Assembly: GCF_000717875.1 (NCBI RefSeq)
Contig: NZ_JOCT01000004.1
Location: 186,001 to 250,000, forward strand
Source: Streptomyces sp. NRRL S-455
Lineage (GTDB): Bacteria > Actinomycetota > Actinomycetes > Streptomycetales > Streptomycetaceae
Length of the DNA: 64,000 bases
Direction of reading: 5' to 3'
Within the stretch, counting starts at the first letter, position 1; every line of letters starts with the position of its first letter. Shown here in pieces: positions 1 through 9,271 of the stretch. The position numbers were made by a program, and so were the translations under genes. Below the pieces are notes generated by a model, which saw only the letters and a list, made by a program, of their open reading frames with translations, did not search any database and was not told the origin of the DNA.

Positions 1-205
1 GAACGCGCCCGTCGGCCTCGGCGTCCACGCCGAGTTCCTCGCGCAGTTCGCGCACGAGCGCCGCGTCGGGGGTCTCCCCCGGCTCGACCTTGCCCCCGGG
101 CAACTCCCAGCGCCCGGCCAGCTCGACGGGCGCGCTGCGCCGGGCGGCCAGCAGCCGCCCGTCGTCAAGCAGCGCGGCACCCACCACGACGATTCGCTCA
201 CTCAT
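1..205 (-). CDS. NUDIX hydrolase (MutT-like), C-terminus cut by window edge
   Basis: The gene reads leftward from ATG at 205 and runs off the window, so only about 68 N-terminal residues are present. They show the beta-strand start [12 protein letters not shown] and then a full NUDIX box: GGKVEPGE followed by REL-REELGV, with the metal-binding Glu residues in the GX5EX7REUXEEXGU pattern. NUDIX proteins hydrolyse nucleoside diphosphates linked to another moiety; the LAARR...GRWELPGGK context is typical of MutT/8-oxo-dGTP-type sanitising enzymes. The substrate cannot be fixed from a fragment. The family call is firm and the sub-function is inferred. Confidence 0.85.
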   Translation of the reverse strand, partial: MSERIVVVGAALLDDGRLLAARRSAPVELAGRWELPGGKVEPGETPDAALVRELREELGVDAEADGRV

Positions 206-243
206 ACGGGGAGCCTACGGGAGCGTTCCGCGGCCACCCCGGG

Positions 244-438
244 TCAGTCGTGTGCCACGGCCGGCCCGTTCTGCCCCAGCCGCTCGACCCAGTACAGCTG
301 TTTGTGGCCGCGGCCGTCGAGGCTGTCCGCGATCTTCTGGGCCTCGGCCCGGGTCGCGTACCGGCCGACCCGGTAGCGGTTGCCGTTGTCGTCCTCTCGT
401 ATCACGAGCCAGGGAAGAGTGATCGTGCTGTCGTTCAT
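244..438 (-). CDS. small SPOR domain-containing protein
   Basis: A 64-residue protein starting MNDSTITLPWLVIRED. Its body consists of the pattern YRVGRYATRAEAQKIADSL, which matches the repeat core of SPOR/sporulation-related peptidoglycan-binding domains (a strand, then an AEAQ helix). There is no signal peptide or membrane segment, so it is probably cytosolic despite the domain name. Small single-domain SPOR proteins of this size are common in Streptomyces and their role is unknown. It lies 38 bp before the NUDIX gene on the same strand and may be co-transcribed with it. Confidence 0.75.
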   Translation of the reverse strand: MNDSTITLPWLVIREDDNGNRYRVGRYATRAEAQKIADSLDGRGHKQLYWVERLGQNGPAVAHD

Positions 439-779
439 CGCGCCCCTCCACTTCCCACCCGCGGCCTGTGCCGTGCCCCACCCGCTAAGGAAACCGCAAT
501 GCGCATATGCCCGACCCTACGCCTAACCTTCACGCAGCGAATACGGCTTTTCACAAAGAGGTACGCAACCAGCCAGAACGCAGGGGGCGCACGCCAAGGA
601 ACGCGCCGTCCGCGTACCTCGGCGCATCCGGCTGGAGGCATGCCGCAGACGCCCTGACCGACCTGCGGAAACGACGCCCGACCGCACGCCAGGGACACCC
701 CCGCCACGTGACGTCCGTCACGACGAGGGCGCGAACAGGGCGCACGGGGAGCGCACAGCGGGACTGATGTGAGCGTTCG
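439..779. other. intergenic region without a recognised gene
   Basis: About 340 bp between the SPOR gene and the GntR gene, both on the minus strand. I see no convincing coding frame on either strand. A near-palindrome GTGACG-TC-CGTCAC lies at 708-721 and could be a regulator site. The region must also hold the promoter of the SPOR gene. Confidence 0.5.
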
Positions 780-1532
780 CTACTTGACCGGAAGGTGGTA
801 GGCGACCCGGTACCGGTCGGCCGGGATGACCACGTCGGCCGTCTCGACCGGACGGCCGGAGGCGTAGAACGTGCGCGAGATGACCAGGACCACGTGGCCG
901 GGGACGCGACCCAGGACGAGCAGCTCCTCGGCGAGACCGGGCCGGGCACCGACCTCTTCGGCCACGTTGTCCACGATCACGTCGATCGCCGCCATGCGCT
1001 CGACGACGCCCATGCCGCCGAGCGGCCCCTCCTCCGGCAGCATCACGGGTGTGCGGCCCGTCACGGCGAGCGGCTCCCAGGACGTGGAGAGCATCATCAC
1101 CTCGCCGCCTTCGCGGAAGAGGTACTTCGTGCACATCACACGGTCGCCGGGCTCGATGCCCAGCCGCTCGGCGACCGCGACACTGGCCTCGGCCTGCTCA
1201 CTGCTGGACTCCCAGGTGCCCCGCACCTCTCCGTCCGCCTGCTCCTGGCGGAACGGTGTGGCCCCGCCGGACGCGCGGTATCCGGAGCGGGAGATGCGCC
1301 GGGGCACGGGCCGCTCGCGCACATACGTCCCGGAACCGGAGCGGCCCTCGACCAGCCCCTCCGCCATGAGCACCTTGCGGGCCTCCAGGGCGACGGTGTC
1401 CGAGACGCCGTACTCCTGGCGGATCCTGGCCTGGGAGGGGAGGCGTGTGTGCGGTGGCAGCTGACCGTCGACGATCTTCTTGCGGAGATCACCCGCGACA
1501 CGCAAGTACGCCGGCTGCTCACCGAATGTCAC
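780..1532 (-). CDS. GntR-family (HutC/UTRA) transcriptional regulator
   Basis: A 250-residue protein. Residues about 8-75 form a GntR winged helix-turn-helix (YLRVAGDLRKKI, then RLPSQARIRQEYGVS, ending GSGTYV). Residues about 95-245 form a UTRA effector-binding domain of the HutC type, with PGDRVM and the closing ADRYRVAYHLPVK. UTRA domains bind small ligands such as sugars, histidine-pathway intermediates or amino sugars; the ligand is not predictable here. The start is GTG at 1532, preceded by GGGAG at a good distance. The gene stands alone and has no obvious metabolic partner gene in the window. Confidence 0.88.
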   Translation of the reverse strand: MTFGEQPAYLRVAGDLRKKIVDGQLPPHTRLPSQARIRQEYGVSDTVALEARKVLMAEGLVEGRSGSGTYVRERPVPRRISRSGYRASGGATPFRQEQADGEVRGTWESSSEQAEASVAVAERLGIEPGDRVMCTKYLFREGGEVMMLSTSWEPLAVTGRTPVMLPEEGPLGGMGVVERMAAIDVIVDNVAEEVGARPGLAEELLVLGRVPGHVVLVISRTFYASGRPVETADVVIPADRYRVAYHLPVK

Positions 1533-1770
1533 TGGCCACTCCCATCAGGTTGTACAGACAGCGACAGCCTGGCAACCGTAGGTTGTGCTATGCAAGTAAA
1601 GGCCAGAGAATCACTCGATGTGATGACAAGGTGACCTCGAGGGCTTTACGCAGGAACTTTCTCCCCGCTATAGCCGCCGTCACACACCCGGGGGCTCGTC
1701 CCCTTCCCGGGAGCGAGCCCCTGCCGCTCGTCCTGCGCTCCGCGCGACAGGCCGGGACGGCCTCAGAGGT

Positions 1771-1866
1771 GTCTCATCCGGCTCCTACTTCGCAGGCTCA
1801 TGCGGAGGGTCGCCGCTCACCGTCGTGCAGCAGTACCTCGAGCGGCAACAGCGCCCCGTGAGCTGA
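1771..1866 (+). pseudogene. 3' remnant of an IS200/IS605-type tnpA transposase
   Basis: An open stretch ending TGA at 1864-1866 encodes SSGSYFAGSCGG, then SPLTVVQQYLERQQRP. This is the pattern of the extreme C-terminus of IS200/IS605 TnpA (WSxSYFAGSxGGAPLxVVxxYIEQQ). The rest of the transposase, including the HUH motif, is absent upstream. No promoter, start codon or intact partner tnpB is visible. The match is by eye only, but motif order and spacing fit well. Confidence 0.6.
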
Positions 1867-1954
1867 GGTCAACAGTGCGGACCCGTACACACGGCTGAAA
1901 GCAGCCCGCACCGCCGTGGCCCTGGAGCCGGACCGTCCCGGGCAGAGGGGGTGA

Positions 1955-2197
1955 TCACCACCCAGCCGGCGAGACTACGACGGGGGCGAGACCGTATGGG
2001 CTGTCCTGCCCGGACACAGGTGCGGGCTCGCGGCCCGGCTGGGGATGACGTCGCCTCAGGTCTCGCGGCATCTGCGGAAGTTGCGCGAGGCGGGACTCGT
2101 CCTGACGCACTGGGAGGGGACTGCTGTGTACTACCGCCTCGACACGGACGCCATCGGACGGCTCGGCCCTGATCTGCTGGTCGGCCTGCTCCACTGA
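1955..2197 (+). pseudogene. C-terminal remnant of an ArsR/MarR-like winged-helix regulator
   Basis: The frame ending TGA at 2195-2197 encodes LAARLGMTSPQVSRHLRKLR, then EAGLVLTHWEGTAVYYRL. This is a clear winged helix-turn-helix: recognition helix SPQVSRHLRKL and a wing ending YYRL, as in ArsR-type repressors. It has no plausible start codon, and a stop lies just upstream in the same frame. The effector-binding N-terminal part of larger ArsR-like proteins is missing. I read it as a decayed gene rather than a functional mini-regulator. Confidence 0.6.
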
Positions 2198-2274
2198 GCG
2201 GGCCGCGAGTCGTCGCCACGGCCGGAGCGTGCGCGCCCTCTGGGACGGTGACCGAGGCGGCCGGCAGCGGATCC

Positions 2275-2385
2275 GTCGGGGTGCTGCTCGACCCCGCTCG
2301 TGGTCCGCTCGCTGCTCGTGCCCGCGCCGGTGACCGGCATCGGGTCCCGGCGTGGCGGCCGAGCGCCCTGGCCCTGCCGGCCCGC
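2275..2385 (+). pseudogene. frameshifted 3' end of an MMPL/RND-type transporter gene
   Basis: Reading across two compensating frameshifts gives VGVLLD, then LVVRSLLVPAPVTGIG, then AWRPSALALPA. That is the signature C-terminus of actinobacterial MMPL transporters (GVLLDTxVVRSLLVPAxxxxxGxxxWWPSALA). Only this terminal segment remains and it cannot be translated in one frame. Together with the neighbouring remnants it marks a degraded segment at the left edge of the carotenoid island. Confidence 0.5.
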
Positions 2386-2440
2386 GAGGGGCCGGCGGCG
2401 GCGCTCCCCCCTGTTGCATCGCAAGCGGCGCCCGTTGCCT

Positions 2441-2468
2441 GCATCCGCGACGGGTGCCGAGCCGGAAG
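2441..2468 (+). promoter_or_regulatory. putative LitS (ECF sigma) promoter of the SDR-photolyase operon
   Basis: GCATCC at 2441-2446 and GGAAG at 2464-2468 are separated by exactly 17 bp, 62 bp before the ATG at 2530. The same pair and spacing occur before crtE and crtY. The upstream flank CCCGTT-N4 is also shared with crtE. Spacing fits the -35/-10 architecture of ECF sigma promoters. Confidence 0.6.
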
Positions 2469-2529
2469 TGTTGGGTCGGGGCCGTGATCCGACGGCACGG
2501 CAGGGCGTCGAGGCACGGGAGGCACGACC

Positions 2530-4098
2530 ATGGCGACGGACGGGCAGCGGCTGCACTGCCTGGTCACCGGGGCGACCGGATACATCGGCGGGCGCCTGGT
2601 GCCGGAACTGCTGCGGGCGGGCCACCACGTCCGGTGCCTCGCCCGCTCCCCCGGCAAACTCCGCGACCATCCCTGGGCGAAGCACGCCGAGACCGTCCAA
2701 GGGGACGTCACCGACCCGGAGTCGGTCGCCGCCGCCCTGCGCGGCGTCGACGTCGCCTACTACCTGGTGCACGCCCTCGGGGCCGGCTCCGGGTTCGAGG
2801 ACACCGACCGGCAGGCCGCCCGGATCTTCGCCGAGCAGGCGCGGCTCGCGGGCGTGCGGCGGATCGTCTACCTCGGCGGGCTCACACCGCGCGACGTCCC
2901 GGAGCGGCTTCTCTCCCCGCATCTGCGGTCCCGGGCCGAGGTGGGAGAGATCTTCCTCCGCTCCCCCGTGCCCGCCACGGTGCTGCGGGCGGCCGTCGTC
3001 ATCGGCTCGGGGTCGGCGTCGTTCGAGATGCTGCGCTACCTCACCGAACGCCTGCCCGTCATGGTCACCCCAAGCTGGGTGCGCACCCGGACGCAGCCGA
3101 TCGCCGTACGGGACGTGCTGCGCTACCTCGTCGGGTCGGCGACCATGCCGGACGACGTCGACCGGGCCTTCGACATCGGCGGCCCCGACGTCCTGACCTA
3201 CCGGGAGATGATGCACCGGTACGCCGCCGTCGCCGGGCTGCGGCGGCGGCTCATCCTGCCGGTCCCGGTCCTCACCCCGCGGCTGTCCAGCCACTGGATC
3301 GGCCTCGTCACCCCGGTACCCGCCTCGATCGCCCGGCCGCTGACCGAGTCGCTGCGGCACGAGGTCGTCTGCCGGGAACACGACATCGCCCGGTACGTAC
3401 CGGACGCGCCGGGCCGGCCGCTGCCCTTCGACGAGGCTCTGGCCCTGGCTCTGCGCCGGGTGCGGGAGACGCAGGTCGCCACGCGCTGGTCCTCTGCCTC
3501 GGTGCCCGGGGCGCCCAGTGATCCGCTGCCCACGGACCCTGACTGGGCGGGCGGCAGCCTCTACCAGGACGAGCGGCACCGGCCCGTCGACGCTTCCAGG
3601 GAGGACCTGTGGCGGGTGATCGAGGGCATCGGAGGCGAGAACGGCTGGTACTCCTCTCCCGTGGCCTGGGCGGTCCGGGGGTGGCTCGACCGGTTCGCCG
3701 GCGGGGTCGGGCTGCGCCGCGGACGGCGGGACACCGAGCGTCTCCGGGTCGGCGACTCGCTGGACTTCTGGCGGGTCGAGGAGATCGAGCCGGGTCATCT
3801 GCTGCGGCTGCGAGCCGAGATGCGACTGCCCGGCCTCGCCTGGCTGGAGATGCGCGCCGAGACCGACGACCAGGGCCGCACCCGCTACCGGCAACGGGCC
3901 CTGTTCCACCCTCGCGGCCTGCTGGGCCACGCCTACTGGTGGAGCGTCGCCCCCTTCCATTCCGTGGTGTTCGGCGGCATGGCACGCAACATCGCCAGGG
4001 CCGCGGCCGGCGGGCCGGGCGGACGCCGGTCCGGCTCACGTCCCGGTCGGAGGACCGTGCGGCGGCAGACGTCATCCGCACCACCGCACCAGGAGTGA
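2530..4098 (+). CDS. SDR-type NAD(P)-binding protein with C-terminal DUF2867 domain
   Basis: A 522-residue protein. Residues about 8-230 form an atypical/NmrA-like Rossmann fold with glycine motif TGATGYIGG and YLGGLT in place of the usual Ser-Tyr-Lys site. Residues about 330-490 form a DUF2867 domain (LWRVIEGIGGENGWY, later LFHPRGLLGHAYWW). Proteins of this architecture are widespread and have no settled reaction. The start ATG at 2530 follows GGAGG. The gene stops 4 bp before the photolyase start, so the two are co-transcribed, and it carries the proposed light-inducible promoter. This context suggests a photoprotection or DNA-damage-related role, which is inference. The last 40 residues are Arg/Ser/Gly-rich and probably disordered. 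Confidence 0.85.
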   Translation: MATDGQRLHCLVTGATGYIGGRLVPELLRAGHHVRCLARSPGKLRDHPWAKHAETVQGDVTDPESVAAALRGVDVAYYLVHALGAGSGFEDTDRQAARIFAEQARLAGVRRIVYLGGLTPRDVPERLLSPHLRSRAEVGEIFLRSPVPATVLRAAVVIGSGSASFEMLRYLTERLPVMVTPSWVRTRTQPIAVRDVLRYLVGSATMPDDVDRAFDIGGPDVLTYREMMHRYAAVAGLRRRLILPVPVLTPRLSSHWIGLVTPVPASIARPLTESLRHEVVCREHDIARYVPDAPGRPLPFDEALALALRRVRETQVATRWSSASVPGAPSDPLPTDPDWAGGSLYQDERHRPVDASREDLWRVIEGIGGENGWYSSPVAWAVRGWLDRFAGGVGLRRGRRDTERLRVGDSLDFWRVEEIEPGHLLRLRAEMRLPGLAWLEMRAETDDQGRTRYRQRALFHPRGLLGHAYWWSVAPFHSVVFGGMARNIARAAAGGPGGRRSGSRPGRRTVRRQTSSAPPHQE

Positions 4099-4102
4099 CA
4101 CC

Positions 4103-5476
4103 ATGACCGTCGCGGTCGTCCTGTTCACCTCGGACCTGCGCCTGCACGACCATCCGCCCCTGCGGGCCGCGCTGAGAGCGGCGGACGAGGTGGTGCCCCT
4201 GTTCGTCCGTGACCCCGCCGTCCACGCGGCCGGCTTCGACGTGCCCAACCGGGCCGCCTTCCTCGCCGACTGCCTGGCCGGCCTCGACGCCTCGCTGCGC
4301 CGGCGCGGCGGGCGGCTGGTCGTGCGCTCGGGGCCGGTCGCCCGGGAGGTCCGGGCGGTCGCCGCCGCGTGCGGCGCCACGGAGGTGCACATGGCGGCCG
4401 GCGTCACCGCGTTCGCCCACCTCCGTGAGGAGCGGCTGCGCGCGGACCTGGGCGCCGACGGTGTCGCGCTGCGGGTGCACGACAGCGTGATCACGGCCGT
4501 CGCCCCGGGGACCGTGACGCCGTCCGGCTCCGACCACTTCTCCGTCTTCACCCCCTACTTCCGCCGCTGGTCGCAGCAGTCGCTGCGGGACCCGCTGCCC
4601 GCGCCGCGTGCCGTGCGCGTCCCCGGCGCGGTGCGCGGCGAGGAGCCGCCGTCGCGCGAAGGGGTCCCGGGGGTGTCGCCGGAGCTTCCGCCCGGCGGGG
4701 AGTCGGCGGGACGCGACCGGTTCGAGGCGTGGGCGAGGACCGGCCTGCCCCGGTACGAGGACCGGCAGGACGACCTGGCCGCTGACGCGACCTCGCGCCT
4801 GTCGCCGTACCTGCACTTCGGGGCGCTCTCGCCGGTGGAACTCGTGTGCCGCGCCCGCGAGCAGGGCGGGCCCGGAGCCGAGGCGTTCGTACGCCAGTTG
4901 TGCTGGCGCGACTTCCACCACCAGGTCCTGGCGGCCAGGCCGGACGCGTCCGTCCGGGACTACCGCACCCGCGACGACCGCTGGCGCGGCGAGGACGAGG
5001 CGGCGGAGGACATCGCCGCGTGGCGGGAGGGCCGTACGGGCTACCCGGTGGTCGACGCGGGCATGCGCCAGTTGCGCCACGAGGGCTGGATGCACAACCG
5101 GGCCCGGCTGCTGGTGGCGAGCTTCCTGACGAAGACGCTGTACGTGGACTGGCGGATCGGTGCCCGGCACTTCCTGGATCTCCTGGTGGACGGCGACATC
5201 GTCAACAACCAGCTGAACTGGCAGTGGGTCGCCGGCACCGGCACCGACACCCGTCCGCACCGCGTCCTCAACCCCGTGCTCCAGGGCAGGCGCCACGACC
5301 CGGACGGCGTCTACGTACGCCGCTGGGTGCCGGAACTGGCGGACGTCGAGGGCGGCGCGGTGCACGAGCCGTGGCGGCTCCCCGAGGACCGGCGCGCCGC
5401 TCTGCGCTACCCCGCGCCACTCATCGGCCTCGGCGACGGCCTGGCCCGCTTCAGGAACGCCCGCGGTCGCGACTGA
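4103..5476 (+). CDS. phr: deoxyribodipyrimidine photolyase
   Basis: A 457-residue cryptochrome/photolyase family protein that uses blue light and FAD to split pyrimidine dimers. The N-terminal alpha/beta antenna domain (residues about 1-130) begins VAVVLFTSDLRLHDHPPL. The C-terminal FAD-binding domain contains TSRLSPYLHFGALSP, WRDFHHQVL, MRQLRHEGWMHNRARL and NNQLNWQWVAGTGTDT, the standard class I CPD-photolyase signature. The start follows AGGAG with good spacing. It is the second gene of a two-gene operon with the upstream SDR/DUF2867 gene and sits directly before crtE. Both transcription units carry the same promoter-like element, matching the known light induction of phr-crt loci in streptomycetes. 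Confidence 0.95.
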   Translation: MTVAVVLFTSDLRLHDHPPLRAALRAADEVVPLFVRDPAVHAAGFDVPNRAAFLADCLAGLDASLRRRGGRLVVRSGPVAREVRAVAAACGATEVHMAAGVTAFAHLREERLRADLGADGVALRVHDSVITAVAPGTVTPSGSDHFSVFTPYFRRWSQQSLRDPLPAPRAVRVPGAVRGEEPPSREGVPGVSPELPPGGESAGRDRFEAWARTGLPRYEDRQDDLAADATSRLSPYLHFGALSPVELVCRAREQGGPGAEAFVRQLCWRDFHHQVLAARPDASVRDYRTRDDRWRGEDEAAEDIAAWREGRTGYPVVDAGMRQLRHEGWMHNRARLLVASFLTKTLYVDWRIGARHFLDLLVDGDIVNNQLNWQWVAGTGTDTRPHRVLNPVLQGRRHDPDGVYVRRWVPELADVEGGAVHEPWRLPEDRRAALRYPAPLIGLGDGLARFRNARGRD

Positions 5477-5512
5477 GCAGCCGTCGCGGCATGGCGGCGT
5501 CGCCCGTTCGGC

Positions 5513-5540
5513 GCATCCAAAACACCGCCCCCCGTGGAAG
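5513..5540 (+). promoter_or_regulatory. putative LitS promoter of crtEIBV
   Basis: GCATCC at 5513-5518, a 17-bp spacer, then GGAAG at 5536-5540, 40 bp before the crtE ATG. It is identical in both hexamer/pentamer and spacing to the elements at 2441 and, on the other strand, at 14191-14218. Confidence 0.62.
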
Positions 5541-5580
5541 CACTGATGTGCGGACGACCGGAGGCGAGAAGGGGCAGCGC

Positions 5581-6723
5581 ATGCTTGGACCACGGCCGAC
5601 GACGGCCGGACCGGCGGAAACGGGCGACACCCCGCGCACCGCTCACGAGGCCACGCGAGCCGTGGAACACGTCCTCGAGCGGGTGCTCGACACGCGTCTG
5701 CGGCAGGCCCACGAAACCGACTCGCTGTTCGCCCACGACATGGCGGAACGCGTCGCCGCGTTCGTCAGGCGCGGCGGCAAGCGGCTGCGCACGGCGTTCG
5801 TGTGGTGCGGCTGGCGGGCCGCGGGCGGCTCGGGAGACGCCGGCGATGTCCTGCGTCTGGGGGCGGCCCTCGAACTGCTCCAGGCGTGCGCCCTCATACA
5901 CGACGACGTGATGGACGGCTCGCCCCTGCGCCGGGGAGCTCCGGCGATGCACGTGGCCTTCGCCCGCGTCCACCGGACCGGCCGGACGAACGGCTCCGCC
6001 GGGGCGTTCGGGACCTCGGCCGCCGTCCTCGCGGGCGACCTGGCGCTGGCGTGGGCGGACGATCTGCTGACCGAGACGGCGCTCGGCACGCCGCAGGGCA
6101 CACGGCTGTACGGCGAATGGCGGGCCATGCGCACCGAGATGGTCGCCGGGCAGTACCGCGACCTGAACGCGCAGGCGAGCGGCTCGTCCTGCGACGAGGA
6201 GGCGCTGACCATCGCCGTGCTCAAGAGCGCCCTGTACACGGTCGAGCGGCCCCTGGCGCTGGGTGCGTCGCTGGCCGGCGCGGACGCCCGCACCCTGGGG
6301 GCGCTTCGGGCCGCCGGCCGGTGCGCGGGGCTGGCCTTCCAGCTGCGCGACGATCTGCTCGGTGCCTTCGGCGACCCGGCACGGACCGGGAAACCCGCCG
6401 ACGACGACCTGCGTTCCCGCAAGCTCACCCCGCTCCTCGCCGTCGCCGTCCGGCTCGCCGGCGCGACCGGCGATCAGGAGGCCGCCGCCGTGCTCGCCCC
6501 GGGCGCGGTCGTGCGGGCGGGACACACCGTCGAGCGGATGCGGGCGGCGCTGGAGCGGACGGGCGCCCGGGCGGAGGTCGAGGCCCGGATCGGGGAACTG
6601 GCGGCGGCCGGCCTGCGCCATTTCGAGGCGACCGCCGCCGGCCCCGGTGTGCGGCGGGAGTTCGCCGCCCTGGTCGAGCGGGCCTCGGGCGTCGCCCCGC
6701 GCCCCGCGGAGGAGCTCGTATGA
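5581..6723 (+). CDS. crtE: geranylgeranyl diphosphate synthase CrtE
   Basis: A 380-residue trans-isoprenyl diphosphate synthase supplying C20 precursor for phytoene synthesis. It shows GGKRLR near residue 64, the first aspartate-rich motif in [11 protein letters not shown] (residues about 104-114), QYRDLNAQ, and the second motif region [13 protein letters not shown] near residue 253. The second motif reads DDLLG rather than DDxxD, as is usual in actinobacterial homologues. ATG at 5581 follows a GAAGGGG stretch. The gene heads the four-gene operon crtE-crtI-crtB-crtV; its stop overlaps the crtI start in an ATGA. Confidence 0.93.
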   Translation: MLGPRPTTAGPAETGDTPRTAHEATRAVEHVLERVLDTRLRQAHETDSLFAHDMAERVAAFVRRGGKRLRTAFVWCGWRAAGGSGDAGDVLRLGAALELLQACALIHDDVMDGSPLRRGAPAMHVAFARVHRTGRTNGSAGAFGTSAAVLAGDLALAWADDLLTETALGTPQGTRLYGEWRAMRTEMVAGQYRDLNAQASGSSCDEEALTIAVLKSALYTVERPLALGASLAGADARTLGALRAAGRCAGLAFQLRDDLLGAFGDPARTGKPADDDLRSRKLTPLLAVAVRLAGATGDQEAAAVLAPGAVVRAGHTVERMRAALERTGARAEVEARIGELAAAGLRHFEATAAGPGVRREFAALVERASGVAPRPAEELV

Positions 6724-8282
6724 GGACGGTGACGGGGCCGACGGACCACGTCGTCGTGGTGGGCGCCGGCCTGTCCGGCCTGGCCTGCGCCCTCCATCTG
6801 CTGGGCGCCGGACGGCGGGTCACGCTCGTCGAACGGGACGCCGGGCCGGGCGGCCGGGCCGGGCGCGTACGGCTCGGCGGCTACCACGTGGACACGGGGC
6901 CCACGGTGCTGACGATGCCGCACCTGGCCGACGAGGCGTTCGCGGCCGTCGGCGACCGTCTCGACCGGCACGTCGAGCTGGTGGCCCTGCACCCCGCCTA
7001 CCGGGCCGGCTTCGCGGACGGCACCCGGCTCGACGTGCACACCGACGGCGACGCCATGGAGGCGGAGGTGCGGCGCTTCGCCGGACCCGCCGAGGCGGCG
7101 GGCTACCGCAGGCTGCGGGAGTGGCTGGAGCGGCTGTACCGGGCGCAGATGCGCCGCTTCATCGACACCAACTTCGACTCGCCGTTCCAGCTCGTCCACC
7201 CCGACCTGGCCCGGCTGGCGGCGCTCGGCGGCTTCGGGCGGCTGGACGGCCGGATCGGCCGCTTCCTCTCCGACGACCGGCTGCGCCGCGTCTTCTCCTT
7301 CCAGGCCCTGTACGCCGGTGTCGCACCGGCCCGGGCCCTCGCGGCCTACGCGGTGATCGCCTACATGGACACGGTGGCCGGTGTCTGGTTCCCCAAGGGC
7401 GGCATGCACGCACTGCCCCGGGCGATGGCCGACGCGGCGGCCGGTGCCGGCGCCGAGCTGCGCTGGTCGGCCGAGGTGAACGCGCTGGAACGGGCGGCGG
7501 GCCGGGTGCGGGCCGTCCGCCTCGCCTCGGGCGAACGCATCCCGTGCGACACGGTCGTGCTGACCTGCGAACTGGCCACCGCACACCGGCTGCTGGGGCG
7601 GACGCCCCGGCGCCCGGTACCGCTGCGGCACTCGCCGTCCGCGGTGGTGCTGCACGCGGGCACCGACCGCACCTGGCCGCACCTCGCCCACCACACGCTG
7701 TCCTTCGGCACCGCGTGGGAGCGCACCTTCGACGAACTGACGCGCTCCGGGGCGCTGATGAGCGACCCGTCCCTGCTGATCACCCGCCCGACGGCGCACG
7801 ACACCTCCCTGGCGCCGCCGGGCCGCCACCTCCACTACGTCCTCGCGCCCTGCCCCAACACCGCCGTCGGCCCCTCCGCCGCCGCCTGGCGGGACCTGGG
7901 CCCCCGCTACCGCGACAGCCTGGTCACCGAGCTGGAGCGGCGCGGCCTGGACGGCTTCGCGGACAGCGTCGAGGAGGAACTCCTGGTGACCCCGCTCGAC
8001 TGGACGGCCCAGGGCCACGCGGCGGGCAGCCCCTTCTCCGTCTCCCACACCTTCGCCCAGACCGGGCCCTTCCGGCCGCGCAACCTCGTGCGCGGGCTGG
8101 ACAACGTCGTGCTCGCCGGCTGCGGGACCACACCCGGCGTCGGCGTACCGCCCGTGCTGATCAGCGGCAGGCTCGCCGCCGCCCGGGTCACCGGCGGCCC
8201 GGCACGCCGTGCTCCGGTGTCCCGGCCGCGCCCGGCCTCGAAGAAAGCCCCGTCCTCCCCGACCGGAGCAGGTGCCCCATGA
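6720..8282 (+). CDS. crtI: phytoene desaturase CrtI
   Basis: A 520-residue FAD-dependent desaturase converting phytoene to lycopene. The N-terminal dinucleotide-binding motif [17 protein letters not shown] starts near residue 12, followed by [11 protein letters not shown]. The bacterial-type carotenoid desaturase C-terminal signature is [20 protein letters not shown] at about residues 463-482. The substrate-channel segment [16 protein letters not shown] is typical of the family. The ATG overlaps the crtE stop and the TGA overlaps the crtB start, so translation is coupled on both sides. The last 35 residues are Pro/Ala/Arg-rich and unconserved-looking. Confidence 0.94.
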   Translation: MRTVTGPTDHVVVVGAGLSGLACALHLLGAGRRVTLVERDAGPGGRAGRVRLGGYHVDTGPTVLTMPHLADEAFAAVGDRLDRHVELVALHPAYRAGFADGTRLDVHTDGDAMEAEVRRFAGPAEAAGYRRLREWLERLYRAQMRRFIDTNFDSPFQLVHPDLARLAALGGFGRLDGRIGRFLSDDRLRRVFSFQALYAGVAPARALAAYAVIAYMDTVAGVWFPKGGMHALPRAMADAAAGAGAELRWSAEVNALERAAGRVRAVRLASGERIPCDTVVLTCELATAHRLLGRTPRRPVPLRHSPSAVVLHAGTDRTWPHLAHHTLSFGTAWERTFDELTRSGALMSDPSLLITRPTAHDTSLAPPGRHLHYVLAPCPNTAVGPSAAAWRDLGPRYRDSLVTELERRGLDGFADSVEEELLVTPLDWTAQGHAAGSPFSVSHTFAQTGPFRPRNLVRGLDNVVLAGCGTTPGVGVPPVLISGRLAAARVTGGPARRAPVSRPRPASKKAPSSPTGAGAP

Positions 8283-9271
8283 CCCGTCGTGAACTGGACG
8301 CCGCCGGGATCACCGACCCCGGCCTGCGCGCCGCCTACACCCGGTGCCGGCAGCTCAACGCCCGCCACGGCCGGACCTACTTCCTGGCCACCCGTCTGCT
8401 GCCACTGGAACGCCGCTCGGCGGTGCACGCGCTGTACGGCTTCGCCCGCAGGGCCGACGACATCGTCGACGACCTGGACCGGCGCCGGACGCCGGACGAG
8501 CCCGACCTGCTGCTGACGCGGCTGGAGGGCGACCTCGCCCACGCGCTGCGCACCGGCGGCGGGAGCGAACCGGTGGTCCGGGCCGTGGCCGACACCGCCG
8601 ACCGGTACGGCATCGAGGTGACGCTGTTCGCCGACTTCCTCGCCTCGATGCGCGCCGACCTGACCGTCACGGACTATCCGACCTACGCCGATCTGCGGGC
8701 CTACATGCACGGCTCGGCGGCGGTGATCGGACTGCAGATGCTGCCCGTGCTCGGCACGGTCGTCCCGCGCGAGGAGGCCGAGCCGCACGCGGCGGACCTG
8801 GGGGTGGCGTTCCAGCTCACCAACTTCCTGCGGGACGTGGGCGAGGACCTGGACCGCGGCCGTGTCTACCTGCCCGCGGACCTGCTCGCCGCGCACGGCG
8901 TGGACCGGCCGCTGCTGGAGTGGAGCCGGCGCACCGGGCGCCACGACCCGCGCATCCGGGCGGCGTTCGTCGCGGCCGAGGCCCTGACCCGGGACGTGTA
9001 CCGGGCGGCGGAACCGGGCATCGCGATGCTCGACCCGCGGGTGCGCCCCTGCATCCGTGCCGCGTTCACGCTGTACGGCGGCATCCTCGACGCGATCGCG
9101 CGTGACGACTACGCCGTGCTGCACCGTCGCGCGGTGGTGCCGCGCCGCCGCCGGGCGGCCACCGCCGCGGCCGGGATCCTGAAGGTGGCCGGCGCGCGAT
9201 GGCGCGCGGCACCCGCGGCAGCACCCGGCGCACCCGGCGCACTGGAACGGGAGAGGCCGGGTCGTGGGTGA
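8279..9271 (+). CDS. crtB: phytoene synthase CrtB
   Basis: A 330-residue squalene/phytoene synthase that condenses two geranylgeranyl-PP molecules to phytoene. The two Mg-diphosphate aspartate motifs are present: RRADDIVDD at residues about 58-66, and [18 protein letters not shown] at about 182-199. Helical segment [15 protein letters not shown] and [16 protein letters not shown] match the fold. The start ATG overlaps the crtI stop (ATGA) and the 3' end overlaps the next gene by 8 bp. The C-terminal 30 residues are Ala/Pro/Arg-rich. Confidence 0.95.
   Translation: MTRRELDAAGITDPGLRAAYTRCRQLNARHGRTYFLATRLLPLERRSAVHALYGFARRADDIVDDLDRRRTPDEPDLLLTRLEGDLAHALRTGGGSEPVVRAVADTADRYGIEVTLFADFLASMRADLTVTDYPTYADLRAYMHGSAAVIGLQMLPVLGTVVPREEAEPHAADLGVAFQLTNFLRDVGEDLDRGRVYLPADLLAAHGVDRPLLEWSRRTGRHDPRIRAAFVAAEALTRDVYRAAEPGIAMLDPRVRPCIRAAFTLYGGILDAIARDDYAVLHRRAVVPRRRRAATAAAGILKVAGARWRAAPAAAPGAPGALERERPGRG

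Noticed and set aside
2131..3960. Very long open frames antisense to the SDR gene, and similar ones antisense to crt, core and PBP genes
   Set aside because: Third-position GC bias in Streptomyces opens long shadow frames; the real genes on the other strand have clear domains and start signals.
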